A stretch of DNA of 64,000 nt from Chitinophaga ginsengisegetis (GCF_900168065.1 NZ_FUZZ01000001.1:1550001-1614000); one strand, 5' to 3'; counted from the first letter of the stretch, positions 15,828 through 25,182 are shown. Program-made: numbers and translations. The notes: generated by a model from the letters alone, not told the origin.

Positions 15828-17621
15828 GTCGTGTAACAGGATTTCCAGCTGTTGTTTTAGCTTTTCTTCCACCTCCGGACCTTCAAAGCCGATGTTACTG
15901 AAAATGATGTTTCCTTCTTTGTTGATGAGATAGGAAGCGGGAATGATATTGAATTTGAATTTATCTCCTATAGCGGGGTCTGTGTTATAATACACCGGGA
16001 AGGTATATTTCTTGTTACCGCTCCAGCCCTGCGCATCGGCCAGGGTATTCCTGGCGCCGCTGTTGGCAATCATAAAAACAACATCCGGGTGTTGTTTATA
16101 TTGTTCGTATAACCGTTGGAGATAGGGCATTTCCTGCATACAGGGTACGCACCAGGTAGCCCAGAAATCGATCAGTATAATTTTACCTTTCAATGAAGCT
16201 GCTGACACCGGCTGGCCTTTCATATCCACAAAGGTGTTCAGCAACGGTGCGGGGCGGTTGATCCGTTGTTTCTTTACTTTCTCTATTAGTATTTTTTTCC
16301 GGAACTCCTGCAGCTGGTTCAGCTTTGCGGTATTATTGGTTTGCTGGTAATATGCTTCCGCGTTGTCGAGTGTTTCTTTATCTGCATAGTAATCCACGGC
16401 TTGTTCCATGTGTTTGTCTGCCGCAGCCAGGAGTCCCTGTTTCAGATCGATGAGGCCAAGTAAAGATGCCAGGTGCCGGCTGGCCTTATTATACACGGCG
16501 TTGCGCGTGCTGTCGTCCGCATATGGATAAATGTATCCTGTTTCCGGGAAATGGCGGATCACGCCTACCGGGTAACTGCGTACGCTGTCTAACGCACGTT
16601 GTGCATAACTGCGTGCGGTATCCAGAGCGAGGGTGTTATCCAGCAGTGTTTGCGCCACCTGTTGCCAGGTAATCACCTTGTAAGGGTTTTCCTTTTCGGT
16701 GGTCATAAAACGGGCATGATACAATGCCTTGCTGCTATCTTTTTTCACCGCATAGTACCGGAACAATACCTCGTGCATTTCCATGAAGGATTCCCTGTTT
16801 TCCGGGGTTTCCTTTTTCAGTTCGTTTTCAAAAAAGGTGATTTGCCGGGCGGTGTCTTTCCCTTTGGCTACTACGCCTGTCATGATATCCCGGCCCAATC
16901 CTGATTCCGGGTAACGTTCCATGACTACGCGCCGGATGGAATCCAGCCGGGTGTTTTCACCAATGATCAGGTAGCCCATGGTTACCTTGTTCATATTGCC
17001 CGGAGTGGTGGGTGCGCTGTTAAATTTATCAGCAATCACCTGGTGTGCTTCTGCTCTGAACCTTTCTTTTTCTTTGGTGGTGGTTGCCTTGTTCATTTCG
17101 TAGGTCAGCAGGCGCAGTTTTGCTTCGTAGTTATCCGGGTAGCGTTTCAGTTCTTCTTTATAAAGGGCGGCCTGTTTATCTGCCAGCAAAGGAGACTTAC
17201 CCATTTGTGCGCTGAGGCTGTAGGCTTTGTACAGGGCCAGATCTTTTACCGGTACTTTGTTTTTATACACAGCTACTTCGTAGTGCCGGTCTTTTGCCGG
17301 TTTATCGGTAGCCTCGCCGCTCTCCAGGTAAAAGGTGGCGAAGGTGGTGTAATCGGCCAGCACAAAGGAGGTTGTCCATTTATTCCCGGTGCGCTGCATG
17401 TTCATACGCCATGCGAGGTTATAAAAATTGGAATAAGAAAACACGAGTGTTACCGGGGCGGCTGTGGCCGGAATCCCTGCTCCCGGCACGGTGGGATCGT
17501 AGGTGACGGTAACCGTTTGACCACGTTCCGGGTATTCCGGGCTAATCACCACCCGTTGTTGTGCATATATTTTACCGGCTGCCAGGGCAGCCAGTAAAAA
17601 TATGATGGTTAACTTCTTCAT
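15825..17621 (-). CDS. TlpA-like redoxin with long N-terminal helical-repeat region
   Basis: The 598-residue protein has a signal peptide (first 20 residues, ending IYAQQ), a beta-rich domain to about residue 130, a helical region with TPR-like character (residues 150-440) and a C-terminal thioredoxin fold with the catalytic WATWCVPCMQEMP. It is expected to act as a periplasmic thiol-disulfide reductase or a redox-linked assembly factor. It is the last gene of the sigma/FecR/SusC/SusD series, only 11 bp after susD, so it probably serves the same uptake system. The redox substrate is unknown. Confidence 0.9.
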   Translation of the reverse strand: MKKLTIIFLLAALAAGKIYAQQRVVISPEYPERGQTVTVTYDPTVPGAGIPATAAPVTLVFSYSNFYNLAWRMNMQRTGNKWTTSFVLADYTTFATFYLESGEATDKPAKDRHYEVAVYKNKVPVKDLALYKAYSLSAQMGKSPLLADKQAALYKEELKRYPDNYEAKLRLLTYEMNKATTTKEKERFRAEAHQVIADKFNSAPTTPGNMNKVTMGYLIIGENTRLDSIRRVVMERYPESGLGRDIMTGVVAKGKDTARQITFFENELKKETPENRESFMEMHEVLFRYYAVKKDSSKALYHARFMTTEKENPYKVITWQQVAQTLLDNTLALDTARSYAQRALDSVRSYPVGVIRHFPETGYIYPYADDSTRNAVYNKASRHLASLLGLIDLKQGLLAAADKHMEQAVDYYADKETLDNAEAYYQQTNNTAKLNQLQEFRKKILIEKVKKQRINRPAPLLNTFVDMKGQPVSAASLKGKIILIDFWATWCVPCMQEMPYLQRLYEQYKQHPDVVFMIANSGARNTLADAQGWSGNKKYTFPVYYNTDPAIGDKFKFNIIPASYLINKEGNIIFSNIGFEGPEVEEKLKQQLEILLHD

Positions 17622-17632
17622 ATCAGCGATAG

Positions 17633-19036
17633 TTATTTGTACCCTTCGTTCTGGGTAAGGTTAACATTGGTTCTGATGGCATCAGAAGGAATCGGGTACA
17701 GGGTATCCGTAGACTGCCAGTTGGCGCCTTTAATAGGGCCTAACACGGCGTCTGATCTTTTGGTACGTTTCAGGTCAAACCAGCGGTGGCCCCACTCTGC
17801 GAACAGCTCCACTTTGCGTTCCTGTTCCACCGCCAGCAGTAAGGCTGGTTGTGTAAGAGAAGCGGACAAACCGGGTAAGCCCGCGCGTTGGCGGATAGCG
17901 TCCAGGTCGGCGCGGCCATCGTTGAGCTTTCCTTGCTGAATACGGGCTTCCGCGCGGATAAGATATTGTTCTGCGAGACGCATTACCATTGAGTATTCGG
18001 TAACGGCGCTGGTACTCGTTCTTACTTTGTATTTATAAGGGAAGTAAACACTAACGCCGGCAGTGGTTTTGTAGAAGGCTATCCATTTGGTAAACCGCTG
18101 ATCATTCGGTTCATATTTTCTGATCAGGTTGATGGTATCCAGCCGGAATACCGCTGTACCAAAGAGTCCCGTGGTGGGGTTAATAGCCGGGGTAGAAGTA
18201 AATCCTTCCCAGGTGTTGCGGCCACCCACTACATTGAGCGGCTGCAGCTGCCAGATAGCTTCATTGCTGTTAGCCAGGAACACTTTATTCAGATCCGTTA
18301 CCAATGAATACCGACCATTGTCGATCACCAGCGATGCAGTGGTTTCTGCCAGTGCCCAGTTCTGATTATAAAGATAAACCCTTGCCAGCAAAGCGTTAGC
18401 CACGGACTTATCGGGGCGTATATGCTGCCCCGTAGGATATTCATCTCCCATTAATTCTACGGCTGCTTTAAGATCTGTGATGATGGTGTTATACACTTCT
18501 GCACGTGGCGCGCGTGGTTTCACACCATTTGCTTTATAGTCGGTGCCGGTGATCAGGGGTACATCTCCATACATATTTACCAGGTAAAAATAACAGAAAG
18601 CACGCATGAACAGGGACTCTCCCATTAGCTGGTTTTTTACAGCAGGCGTTAATGCAGTGGCTGTGGAAAGCCCTTCTACGCAGGCGTTTGTCTGGTAGAT
18701 ATAACTGTAAAGATCAGCAAACATACTTTGCACATACTGGCTGCTGGGCAATAACCTGTTCTCTTTAAAAACATCATAGTTGGCGAAAGACGAGTAATAG
18801 GCCATATCATCTGCCTGCATTGCGGTGAGGTAGTTGATAAGCACATTCGCAAACTGGTAGTTGAATGAGTACATGCTGCCATATAAACCGGTAACTGCGG
18901 CGGTAGCCGTTTTATCATCTGTAAACACCAGTCCGGATACCAGCTCATTCTTTGGTAACGGCGTATCCACATACTTGCTGCAGGAACTGCTGCTGAAGAG
19001 GAGAACGCCGATTAAAAATATATGAATTCGTTTCAT
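17633..19036 (-). CDS. SusD/RagB-family nutrient-binding lipoprotein
   Basis: The start is set at the ATG at 19036 because MKRIHIFLIGVLLFSSSSC is a complete lipoprotein signal with the lipidated cysteine at residue 19. The 467-residue mature protein shows SusD features: an N-terminal YVDTPLPKNEL segment, TPR-like helices, AFCYFYLVNMYGDVPL, and the C-terminal RAEARIQQGKLNDGRADLDA and ERKVELFAEWGHRWFDLKR. It caps the SusC barrel on the cell surface and captures the ligand. The ligand is unknown because no glycosidase lies in the operon. It follows susC by 39 bp. Confidence 0.96.
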   Translation of the reverse strand: MKRIHIFLIGVLLFSSSSCSKYVDTPLPKNELVSGLVFTDDKTATAAVTGLYGSMYSFNYQFANVLINYLTAMQADDMAYYSSFANYDVFKENRLLPSSQYVQSMFADLYSYIYQTNACVEGLSTATALTPAVKNQLMGESLFMRAFCYFYLVNMYGDVPLITGTDYKANGVKPRAPRAEVYNTIITDLKAAVELMGDEYPTGQHIRPDKSVANALLARVYLYNQNWALAETTASLVIDNGRYSLVTDLNKVFLANSNEAIWQLQPLNVVGGRNTWEGFTSTPAINPTTGLFGTAVFRLDTINLIRKYEPNDQRFTKWIAFYKTTAGVSVYFPYKYKVRTSTSAVTEYSMVMRLAEQYLIRAEARIQQGKLNDGRADLDAIRQRAGLPGLSASLTQPALLLAVEQERKVELFAEWGHRWFDLKRTKRSDAVLGPIKGANWQSTDTLYPIPSDAIRTNVNLTQNEGYK

Positions 19037-19075
19037 GGTAAATCTTTTTATTATCTGCAAAACAGGAATATTTCT

Positions 19076-22000
19076 TTATAAAGCAAACTGTAAACCGATG
19101 GTATATGCTTTTAACGGCGGCATTACCATACCCTGGGTTTCAGGATCAAGACCTTTATAGTTGGTAAAGGTGAGCAGGTTTTGCGCTAATGCGTAAACGC
19201 TGATATTATTGACTTTCCAGCGTTTGGTATATTTCGACAGATCATATCTCACAGATACATTTTTCAGACGGATGTATGAAGCGTCGCCCCAGTTGGCAGT
19301 AGAAAGGCTATAGCTCCTGTAGTTAGCCGTTCCTGCGGAGGTAGTAGCCCCGGGCACAGTGGTGTTGTCACCTTTGTTTTTCCAGCGGTCCAGCGCGCGC
19401 AGATCCTGGTTGGCGAAGGTGCCGATCGCCGGGCTGCCGTATCCGTAGCCAATTTGCGGGCCTTCCTGTTTTACAAACTGCAGGAGGAAATCAAGGCTGA
19501 AACCTTTATAAGTAAAGCTGTTTTGTAACCCGCCGTAGTATGCCGGCATGGTTTTGCCAAGCGTTACATAGTCGTCGTATTCTGCCGGATCGGTAGTAGT
19601 GCCGCTGTTGCTGTAGAACTGTGCCAATCCGGTTTCCGGATCGATGCCTATAAACTTGTATCCTCTTACAATGGTTAATGATTGTCCTACTACGTATATG
19701 TCTTTGTAAGCAGAGCCTTCAATCCCCGGGAACGATTTCAGTTCATTTTTACTCACCGTCAGGTTTAAAGATGATTTCCAGGTAAAGTTAGCCTGCTGGA
19801 TATTGATAGTATTCACTTCAAATTCCCATCCGCTGTTAAGCACTTCTGCCGGGAAGTTGGCGGTGATAGACGGGAAGCCTACCTGTGGTGATAGCTGATA
19901 CTGCACCAGTTGATTGCTGGAAATGTTATGATAATAATTGGTATTAAACAGGATCCTGTCTTTCAGGAATCCCAGTTCCAGTCCGATTTCCTTCTTACGG
20001 TTCTCTTCCCATTTATACAATGGGTTGGCCAGGCGGGTTGGTGTTAGTCCGGGTAAGCCATTATAAGGATATGGATTAGAGTTCCAGCTATCAAGGTATT
20101 GATAGTCGCCTACTTTATCATTACCCGTTATGCCGATACTTGCACGGAGTTTACCAAAGCTGAGGAAACTCACCTCTTTCATAAAACCTTCTTTGGTAAA
20201 TATCCAGGCGGCTCCTATAGCGCCGAAGTTACCGAAGCGGTTGCCGGGGCCGAAACGGGTGGAACCATCGCGGCGATAAGTGGCATTCACTAAGTATTTT
20301 CCATCCCAGTTATAGTTGACCCTTCCAAATACTGAGGTGTAACGGTAAAAGGCGTACTGCGATGGATTGGGGGTGATGAGGCCGGCGGCCTGCTGATCTT
20401 CCAGCAGCGCATCGCTGGAGAAACCCGTTGCTTTTACTGATTGGCCCTGGCTGATGGTTTGCTGCCAGGTACCACCTACCATTACCTGCAGATCGCCTTT
20501 TGCGATGGTTTTGTTATAATCGATCTGTGGCTCAATGATGTAAGATCCAACATCGGCATTACCGAAATAAGACATACTCCCAGTGGAAGTAATCGGGTTA
20601 AAGGTAGCATTCGGGTATACCTGTAACTGCTTCATATTGGACTTATTATATCCAAGGCTGGTTTTCAGATTCAATCCCGGCAGGATGGTATACCTGATAG
20701 TACTGTTAGCCACAAGGGTATTGGTATTTATTTCAGACCGGCGCAACAGGTATGCCTGTGGATTTTGTGCGGTTGAAAACCAGTAGTATTTACCGGTAGA
20801 ATCATACAGCGGATAATTCGGCGGCATGTTGAAGAAAGTAGTAAGATCGCTTGCCAGCGAATTATCTTTATTGGCAGTATAATTCACAGAAGTGCTGATG
20901 TTAAATTTGCCATCGGCGCTGTTATGGTTTAAATTAAAATGGCCTGCACCTCTCTGGTAGCCGAGGCTTCCGGGCATTACCGTTGATTCCTTGTGATACG
21001 TGCCGCTTAATATAAACTGTGTTTGTTCATTGCCACCGGATACAGAACCCTGTGCTTCCGTAGTATGACCCGTACCGCCGATCATGAACTTTTGCCAGTC
21101 GGTGGTGTGTTGCTGATCCCACAGGGTGAGGTCTGGTGCACTCTCTTCGTCGTATGGTTTATTGTCATTTTTGAAAGCTTCTTTACGCATGGCAATGTAC
21201 TCAGGCGTATTGAGCATTTTCACCGTATTAACTACTTTGCTTGCGCCCGTGTATACGTTGAAGTTAGCCTGTGTTTTACCTGATTTGCCTCTTTTGGTAG
21301 TGATGAGCACCACGCCATTGCCGCCCCTGGAGCCGTAGATAGCTGTAGCGTCGGCATCTTTCAATACATCGATACGTTCAATATCAGAAGGATTGATCGT
21401 TGCCAGCGGGCTTTGATTGCCGTTGGCAGAAGTAAACTGATTCAGCGGATCGGAATAAAAAGGTACGCCATCAATGATGTACAGGGGATCGTTTGTATGA
21501 TCGATAGAGCTTTGTCCTCTTATCACTACTTTAAAACTGGAACCGGGTAAACCGTTGGAAGAAGTAATGAACAGGCCGGCCATTCTGCCCTGCATGGCAG
21601 ACAGCGGGTCCATTACCGGCTGTGAGGCAATGTCTTCCGCCTTGATGCTGGATACCGAGCCGGTGTTGTTACGTTTGCTGGTGGTACCGTAGCCGATCAC
21701 CACGGTTTCATCGAGGCTGCTGGTGCGTTGGCGGAGAAACAGCTGCAACGGTCCGTAGTTGCCGATACGAACCGTATAGGGTTCGTAGCCTACGTAGGTT
21801 ACCACCAGTTCATCACCAGGACCTGCTGCAAGGGAGAAATGTCCGTTTTCATCTGTGATGGTACCAATGTTGGTGCCTTTCACTTTAACGGTTACCCCGA
21901 TGAGGAGGGCGCCTGCAGCATCTTTCACCACACCTGTCACCGGTTGCTGGATGGCTTCCGGTGAGGTGCTGATGTTGTTGCTGCCTGCGGGCAGCGCTTT

Positions 22001-22357
22001 CTTTTTGATGAAAATGGTTTTGTCTTTGATCGTGTAATCCAGTGGCTGGCCTTTAAAGATTTCCGCGAGAAAATCCGCGAGCCGGGTGTTTTCTGCTTTG
22101 ATGGTTACCGGTTTAACGGTGCGCAGCAGGTCCCGGTCGTAAAAGAACAGGTAGCCGGTTTGCTGCTTTACAGAGGTAAACACCTCTTCCATCGGTGCAT
22201 TTTTCACCGATACAGACACCGTTTGACCGAAGGCACCCGCAGATACTTTCAATGTCGCCACAATCATGAGAACAATCGTTAATCTCATAGTAAGTGCAAT
22301 TTTGGTTGGGGAAAGTCCGGGCATAGAAAGGACTTTACCATAATAATTCAATTGCAT
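19076..22357 (-). CDS. SusC/RagA-type TonB-dependent outer membrane transporter with STN domain
   Basis: The 1093-residue protein has a signal sequence (residues 24-45, cut near GAFGQ), a secretin/TonB short N-terminal (STN) domain (about 46-115), a carboxypeptidase-like beta domain (about 140-215), and a TonB plug containing DETVVIGYGT and the SusC signature LYIIDGVPFYSDP. A long barrel region follows, ending in an aromatic-rich strand (AYTIGLQFAL). The STN domain is what signals through the FecR protein encoded upstream. It exports nothing; it imports a ligand with SusD. The start is the first ATG, consistent with similar long-leader SusC proteins. Confidence 0.96.
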   Translation of the reverse strand: MQLNYYGKVLSMPGLSPTKIALTMRLTIVLMIVATLKVSAGAFGQTVSVSVKNAPMEEVFTSVKQQTGYLFFYDRDLLRTVKPVTIKAENTRLADFLAEIFKGQPLDYTIKDKTIFIKKKALPAGSNNISTSPEAIQQPVTGVVKDAAGALLIGVTVKVKGTNIGTITDENGHFSLAAGPGDELVVTYVGYEPYTVRIGNYGPLQLFLRQRTSSLDETVVIGYGTTSKRNNTGSVSSIKAEDIASQPVMDPLSAMQGRMAGLFITSSNGLPGSSFKVVIRGQSSIDHTNDPLYIIDGVPFYSDPLNQFTSANGNQSPLATINPSDIERIDVLKDADATAIYGSRGGNGVVLITTKRGKSGKTQANFNVYTGASKVVNTVKMLNTPEYIAMRKEAFKNDNKPYDEESAPDLTLWDQQHTTDWQKFMIGGTGHTTEAQGSVSGGNEQTQFILSGTYHKESTVMPGSLGYQRGAGHFNLNHNSADGKFNISTSVNYTANKDNSLASDLTTFFNMPPNYPLYDSTGKYYWFSTAQNPQAYLLRRSEINTNTLVANSTIRYTILPGLNLKTSLGYNKSNMKQLQVYPNATFNPITSTGSMSYFGNADVGSYIIEPQIDYNKTIAKGDLQVMVGGTWQQTISQGQSVKATGFSSDALLEDQQAAGLITPNPSQYAFYRYTSVFGRVNYNWDGKYLVNATYRRDGSTRFGPGNRFGNFGAIGAAWIFTKEGFMKEVSFLSFGKLRASIGITGNDKVGDYQYLDSWNSNPYPYNGLPGLTPTRLANPLYKWEENRKKEIGLELGFLKDRILFNTNYYHNISSNQLVQYQLSPQVGFPSITANFPAEVLNSGWEFEVNTINIQQANFTWKSSLNLTVSKNELKSFPGIEGSAYKDIYVVGQSLTIVRGYKFIGIDPETGLAQFYSNSGTTTDPAEYDDYVTLGKTMPAYYGGLQNSFTYKGFSLDFLLQFVKQEGPQIGYGYGSPAIGTFANQDLRALDRWKNKGDNTTVPGATTSAGTANYRSYSLSTANWGDASYIRLKNVSVRYDLSKYTKRWKVNNISVYALAQNLLTFTNYKGLDPETQGMVMPPLKAYTIGLQFAL

Positions 22358-22364
22358 AGATTTG
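22334..22364 (+). promoter_or_regulatory. candidate promoter for an antisense RNA at the susC start
   Basis: On the plus strand, TTTA (22334-22337), 19 bp, then TAGATTTG (22357-22364) fits the Bacteroidota promoter with one mismatch in the -33 box. It points away from the susC reading frame into its leader, and a hairpin with seven T residues lies about 100 bp downstream. No plus-strand gene starts here. Confidence 0.5.
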
Positions 22365-22370
22365 CATTTG

Positions 22371-22468
22371 TTAGGATGGATAATCAGTATTCAAGTATGT
22401 ACAAGCTTAGTGCTACTATCATCCGGACATATTCGCCGGGGGTGGGTCCAATCACCTCCGGTTTTTTT
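22371..22468 (+). ncRNA. predicted cis-antisense small RNA to the susC leader
   Basis: The region runs from the expected start about 7 nt after the TAGATTTG box to the end of a T run. It would give an RNA of about 98 nt complementary to the untranslated leader of susC. Its 3' end is a hairpin of CCGGGGGTG with CACCTCCGG (22436-22461) followed by T7. In Bacteroides, antisense RNAs such as DonS lie at this same place in polysaccharide-use loci. Expression here is a prediction from sequence only. Confidence 0.5.
22436..22468 (+). terminator. rho-independent terminator pointing away from susC
   Basis: A 9-bp stem (one G-U pair) with an 8-nt loop is followed by TTTTTTT on the plus strand. No coding gene on that strand precedes it. 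On the minus strand there is no T run, so it does not serve fecR or susC. Confidence 0.7.
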
Positions 22469-22546
22469 ATCCGTATAGCGGCATTACAATCTCTGAAGTT
22501 GGTCGTGCATAAATGTTCAGTTGACAATAGCTAAAAAATAAACCCA

Positions 22547-23734
22547 TTATGGTTCCACGATGATGCTGCGTCCCTGCAGGCGGAAATGGATACCGGTACT
22601 TTTCAGTCCTTCCAGCACATCCGACAGTGGCAGATTACGTTGAATTTCTCCCTGGAACCGGCGGGCAGGGATGTTACCTGCATAAACAATTGTTACATCA
22701 TACCATCTGGCCAGCTGACGCATCACGGTGGGGATGTCTGCGTCGCGGAAATTAAATTCCTCCTTCTTCCAGGCCAGTATTGCCGCAGTATCTGCGTGCG
22801 CTACGATATCGATATTCCCGGGACTTTTTACCAATGCCTGCTGACCGGGTAATAATACCCTGGAGCTGTTGCCTGCATTGACTTTCACGGCTCCTTGTAT
22901 AAGGGTCGTTTTGATGCCTGGTTCATCTGTATAGGCGTTGATATTAAAACTGGTGCCTAATACTTCTATATTGGTTTGGTGGCTGACCTTTACCTGGAAA
23001 GGCATTTTTGCCATTGCCGCCACTTCAAAATAAACTTCTCCTTTTATCTCCACTTCCCGTTTCCCTTGCCCGAATGCGGTGGGGAAGGTAATAGCGGAAG
23101 CTGCATTCAGCCATACCCTGGTTCCATCCGGCAGGGTGAGCCGGAACTGCCCGCCTCTCGGAGTAGCCAGCGTGTTCAGGGTGGTTTGTGCAGTATAATC
23201 CTGTGTGTTGTATTGCAGCTGGCCGTTATTCAAATGAATAAGGGCGCCCTGCTGCGTGATCACGCGGTTACCGTTGCTATCCAGCGGTATGACCGAACCA
23301 TCTGCCAGCGTTAAAGTGGCTTTGCTGGTTCCGGGCAGTATAGGCGTGGTGGAAAGGGCCGCTACCGGGGCAGGCGGGGCGGAAGGGCGAAGAAAATATA
23401 TGCCTGCCCCCAATAACAGCAAAACAGCCGCAGCAGCACTCCACCAGCGGTACACCGGGCGTACCGGCACGTTATCTTTTGCCGGGAAATGCTTTGCACT
23501 GAAAGTATCCCAACCGGCGGCAACATCAAATTTTTCATATTGCAACAGCTTATCACGGAGGATATCCGGATCTGTCATCTGTTCAAAAAAAAGACGGTTG
23601 TCTGCGGAGGCATCACGCCAGGCCCGCAGCTCTTCCTCTTCTGCTGCTGTTAATATATCCTGCTGATAACGGCTTACCAGGTAAGCAATTCGCTGCAATA
23701 ACGGATTTGTTTCACTGTTTTGATCTGCTTCCAA
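22547..23734 (-). CDS. FecR-family anti-sigma factor
   Basis: The 395-residue protein has a cytoplasmic N-terminus (residues 1-90, with helices that bind the sigma factor), one membrane segment (RWWSAAAAVLLLLGAGIYFL, about 92-111), a periplasmic FecR domain containing LATPRGGQFRLTLPDGTRVW and VEIKGEVYFEV, and a C-terminal DUF4974 domain (RNLPLSDVLEGLKSTGIHF). It is the go-between that senses the STN domain of SusC and releases the sigma factor. It lies 78 bp downstream of the sigma gene and 189 bp upstream of susC, whose leader contains a possible antisense RNA. Confidence 0.95.
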   Translation of the reverse strand: MEADQNSETNPLLQRIAYLVSRYQQDILTAAEEEELRAWRDASADNRLFFEQMTDPDILRDKLLQYEKFDVAAGWDTFSAKHFPAKDNVPVRPVYRWWSAAAAVLLLLGAGIYFLRPSAPPAPVAALSTTPILPGTSKATLTLADGSVIPLDSNGNRVITQQGALIHLNNGQLQYNTQDYTAQTTLNTLATPRGGQFRLTLPDGTRVWLNAASAITFPTAFGQGKREVEIKGEVYFEVAAMAKMPFQVKVSHQTNIEVLGTSFNINAYTDEPGIKTTLIQGAVKVNAGNSSRVLLPGQQALVKSPGNIDIVAHADTAAILAWKKEEFNFRDADIPTVMRQLARWYDVTIVYAGNIPARRFQGEIQRNLPLSDVLEGLKSTGIHFRLQGRSIIVEP

Positions 23735-23812
23735 CTCACCTCTTTTACTATAGAAACAATAAAAAACTGCTTTCGATTAAATAAATCAAAAAAAAATTAC
23801 CGGCTAACGGGA

Positions 23813-24436
23813 TCAGTAATAATGATGATAATATTTGAGAAGGGTAATATAGATACCCAGTAATGGTAGGATGTTCTTTTTAATGAGACTGCTCCTGATA
23901 AGTTTAAGCGCCCGTAGTTTCTGCGCCCTGACGGTATTGTAGGAGATCTGCAGGGAGGTGGCTATCTCTTCATTTTTTCTTCCTTCGAGATAGCTCATTT
24001 TAAAGATCCGCCGGCATTGGGTGGGCAGATGCTCTATTTCCAGGTACAGCTGCTGAATAATTTCTGTTTCCGTAAGCACCGGATCGAAGCCGGCTATTTC
24101 TGTAGTTACCTGTTCTTCCTGTAAATAAGAGAATTCTTTTTCTTTGATATGGAGCCGTTCCCTGCTTTTCAAAAAATTGAGGCAGGCATTTTTGGTAGCA
24201 ATAAAAAGAAAGGCTTTTATGTTGGTGGCGGATTTAAAGTCGCCCCGTTTATTCCAGAGCTTTGAAAAGGTTTCCTGCACGAGGTCTTCCGCCTCCTGTT
24301 CGTCAGCGACAATGGTAAAGGCAAAATAACATAATGCTTTGTAATGCTGGTTAAATATGAATTGGAAAGCGGATTGTTCTCCACCAGCGAACTTTTGCAG
24401 TAAAATATGCTCCTTGTTTGAATACTCCTCTATCAT
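23813..24436 (-). CDS. ECF RNA polymerase sigma factor (FecI-like)
   Basis: The 207-residue protein is placed from the ATG at 24436; a GTG 12 nt upstream touches an AGGAGG and is an alternative start. Region 2 is seen at YKALCYFAFTIVADEQEAED and LVQETFSKLWNKR. Region 4 is seen at LPTQCRRIFKMSYLEGRKNE followed by EIATSLQISYNTVRAQKLRAL. The layout is typical of Bacteroidota ECF factors paired with FecR. It should direct transcription of the downstream susC-susD-tlpA genes when the ligand is present. A palindrome (24472-24497) lies 36 bp upstream. Confidence 0.94.
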   Translation of the reverse strand: MIEEYSNKEHILLQKFAGGEQSAFQFIFNQHYKALCYFAFTIVADEQEAEDLVQETFSKLWNKRGDFKSATNIKAFLFIATKNACLNFLKSRERLHIKEKEFSYLQEEQVTTEIAGFDPVLTETEIIQQLYLEIEHLPTQCRRIFKMSYLEGRKNEEIATSLQISYNTVRAQKLRALKLIRSSLIKKNILPLLGIYITLLKYYHHYY

Positions 24437-24471
24437 CCCTGGAAACACCCTCCTGACAATATAAACGATGA

Positions 24472-24497
24472 TTTATCGGTATAAAAATACCGATAAA
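24472..24497. promoter_or_regulatory. perfect palindrome between the SufR-like and sigma factor genes
   Basis: TTTATCGGTAT and ATACCGATAAA are perfect 11-bp arms around AAAA. The site is 36 bp upstream of the sigma factor start and 37 bp after the stop of the upstream regulator. It lacks a T run in the minus direction, so it could be an operator for the sigma gene or a weak terminator of the regulator gene. Confidence 0.5.
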
Positions 24498-24533
24498 AGC
24501 TGATTTATTTATAGATGAGGGGAAAATATAGCG

Positions 24534-25163
24534 TCATTTCCCCGTGATCCTGTATACGCATCTCCGCTGTCCATCCAGTATATGTTCCACCCGTTCCACT
24601 TTCGCTTGCTTTCCCAGTATAGCGGAAAACATCTCCTGCTCCGACCGGCAGAAGCGGCTGCAGCAGCTGGCCGCCGCCTGTATGGGACAATGATTTTCTA
24701 TAAGAAGATAACTCTTTCCTTCGTTGATATACTCCGCCATGTATCCTTCACGGTTACGGATATCCGCTAATGTGCTCACACGGTTTTCCAGTCCGGTGAT
24801 GCCTTTCAGCTCTTCCTGGTATTTTTCGAGGGTGCTTTGAGCCGTGGCGTCCAGCACTTCGTTCATCGTATCTGTAGGGAGTGTTTTATTCATGTTGCAC
24901 AGCAGACGCAATGCCAGGTCCTGGTGCCGGTCGGGGAAACGCGCGTTGCCCGCTTCCGTGAGTGCCCAGATTTGTTTAGGTCTGCCCCTGCCTTTGGCTT
25001 CGGTAGTAGCCTGCACCAATCCTTCATTTGCCAGTTTGAGCAACTGAAACCGCGCACCTTCCATCGTTACTTTCAGCTCCTCTGCCAACTTACACAAGGG
25101 TTGCGGCCCCTGTGTTTTCAGTATCCATACAGCCCGCTCATTATCGGCAAAGTTATTATTCAT
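24534..25163 (-). CDS. SufR-like winged-helix regulator with C-terminal cysteine cluster
   Basis: Starting at the ATG at 25163, the 209-residue protein has a winged helix (residues about 10-75, with AEELKVTMEGARFQLLKLA and the wing GRGRPKQIW). Its C-terminal region has cysteines at 159, 167, 168, 172 and 202, in the context NHCPIQAAASCCSRFCRSE and QRRCVYRI. This pattern resembles SufR and related regulators that hold an iron-sulfur cluster. Iron-sulfur or redox sensing is therefore likely, but not proved. It is divergent from an FMN reductase. An inverted repeat touches its start codon. Confidence 0.85.
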   Translation of the reverse strand: MNNNFADNERAVWILKTQGPQPLCKLAEELKVTMEGARFQLLKLANEGLVQATTEAKGRGRPKQIWALTEAGNARFPDRHQDLALRLLCNMNKTLPTDTMNEVLDATAQSTLEKYQEELKGITGLENRVSTLADIRNREGYMAEYINEGKSYLLIENHCPIQAAASCCSRFCRSEQEMFSAILGKQAKVERVEHILDGQRRCVYRITGK

Positions 25164-25182
25164 AATAAACAAAGTGTTTATT
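25164..25182. promoter_or_regulatory. operator-like inverted repeat at the SufR-like gene start
   Basis: AATAAACA-AAG-TGTTTATT is a perfect repeat directly adjoining the ATG of the regulator on the minus strand. It overlaps the -33 box of the divergent FMN reductase promoter. The most likely user is the regulator itself, controlling both directions. Confidence 0.6.
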
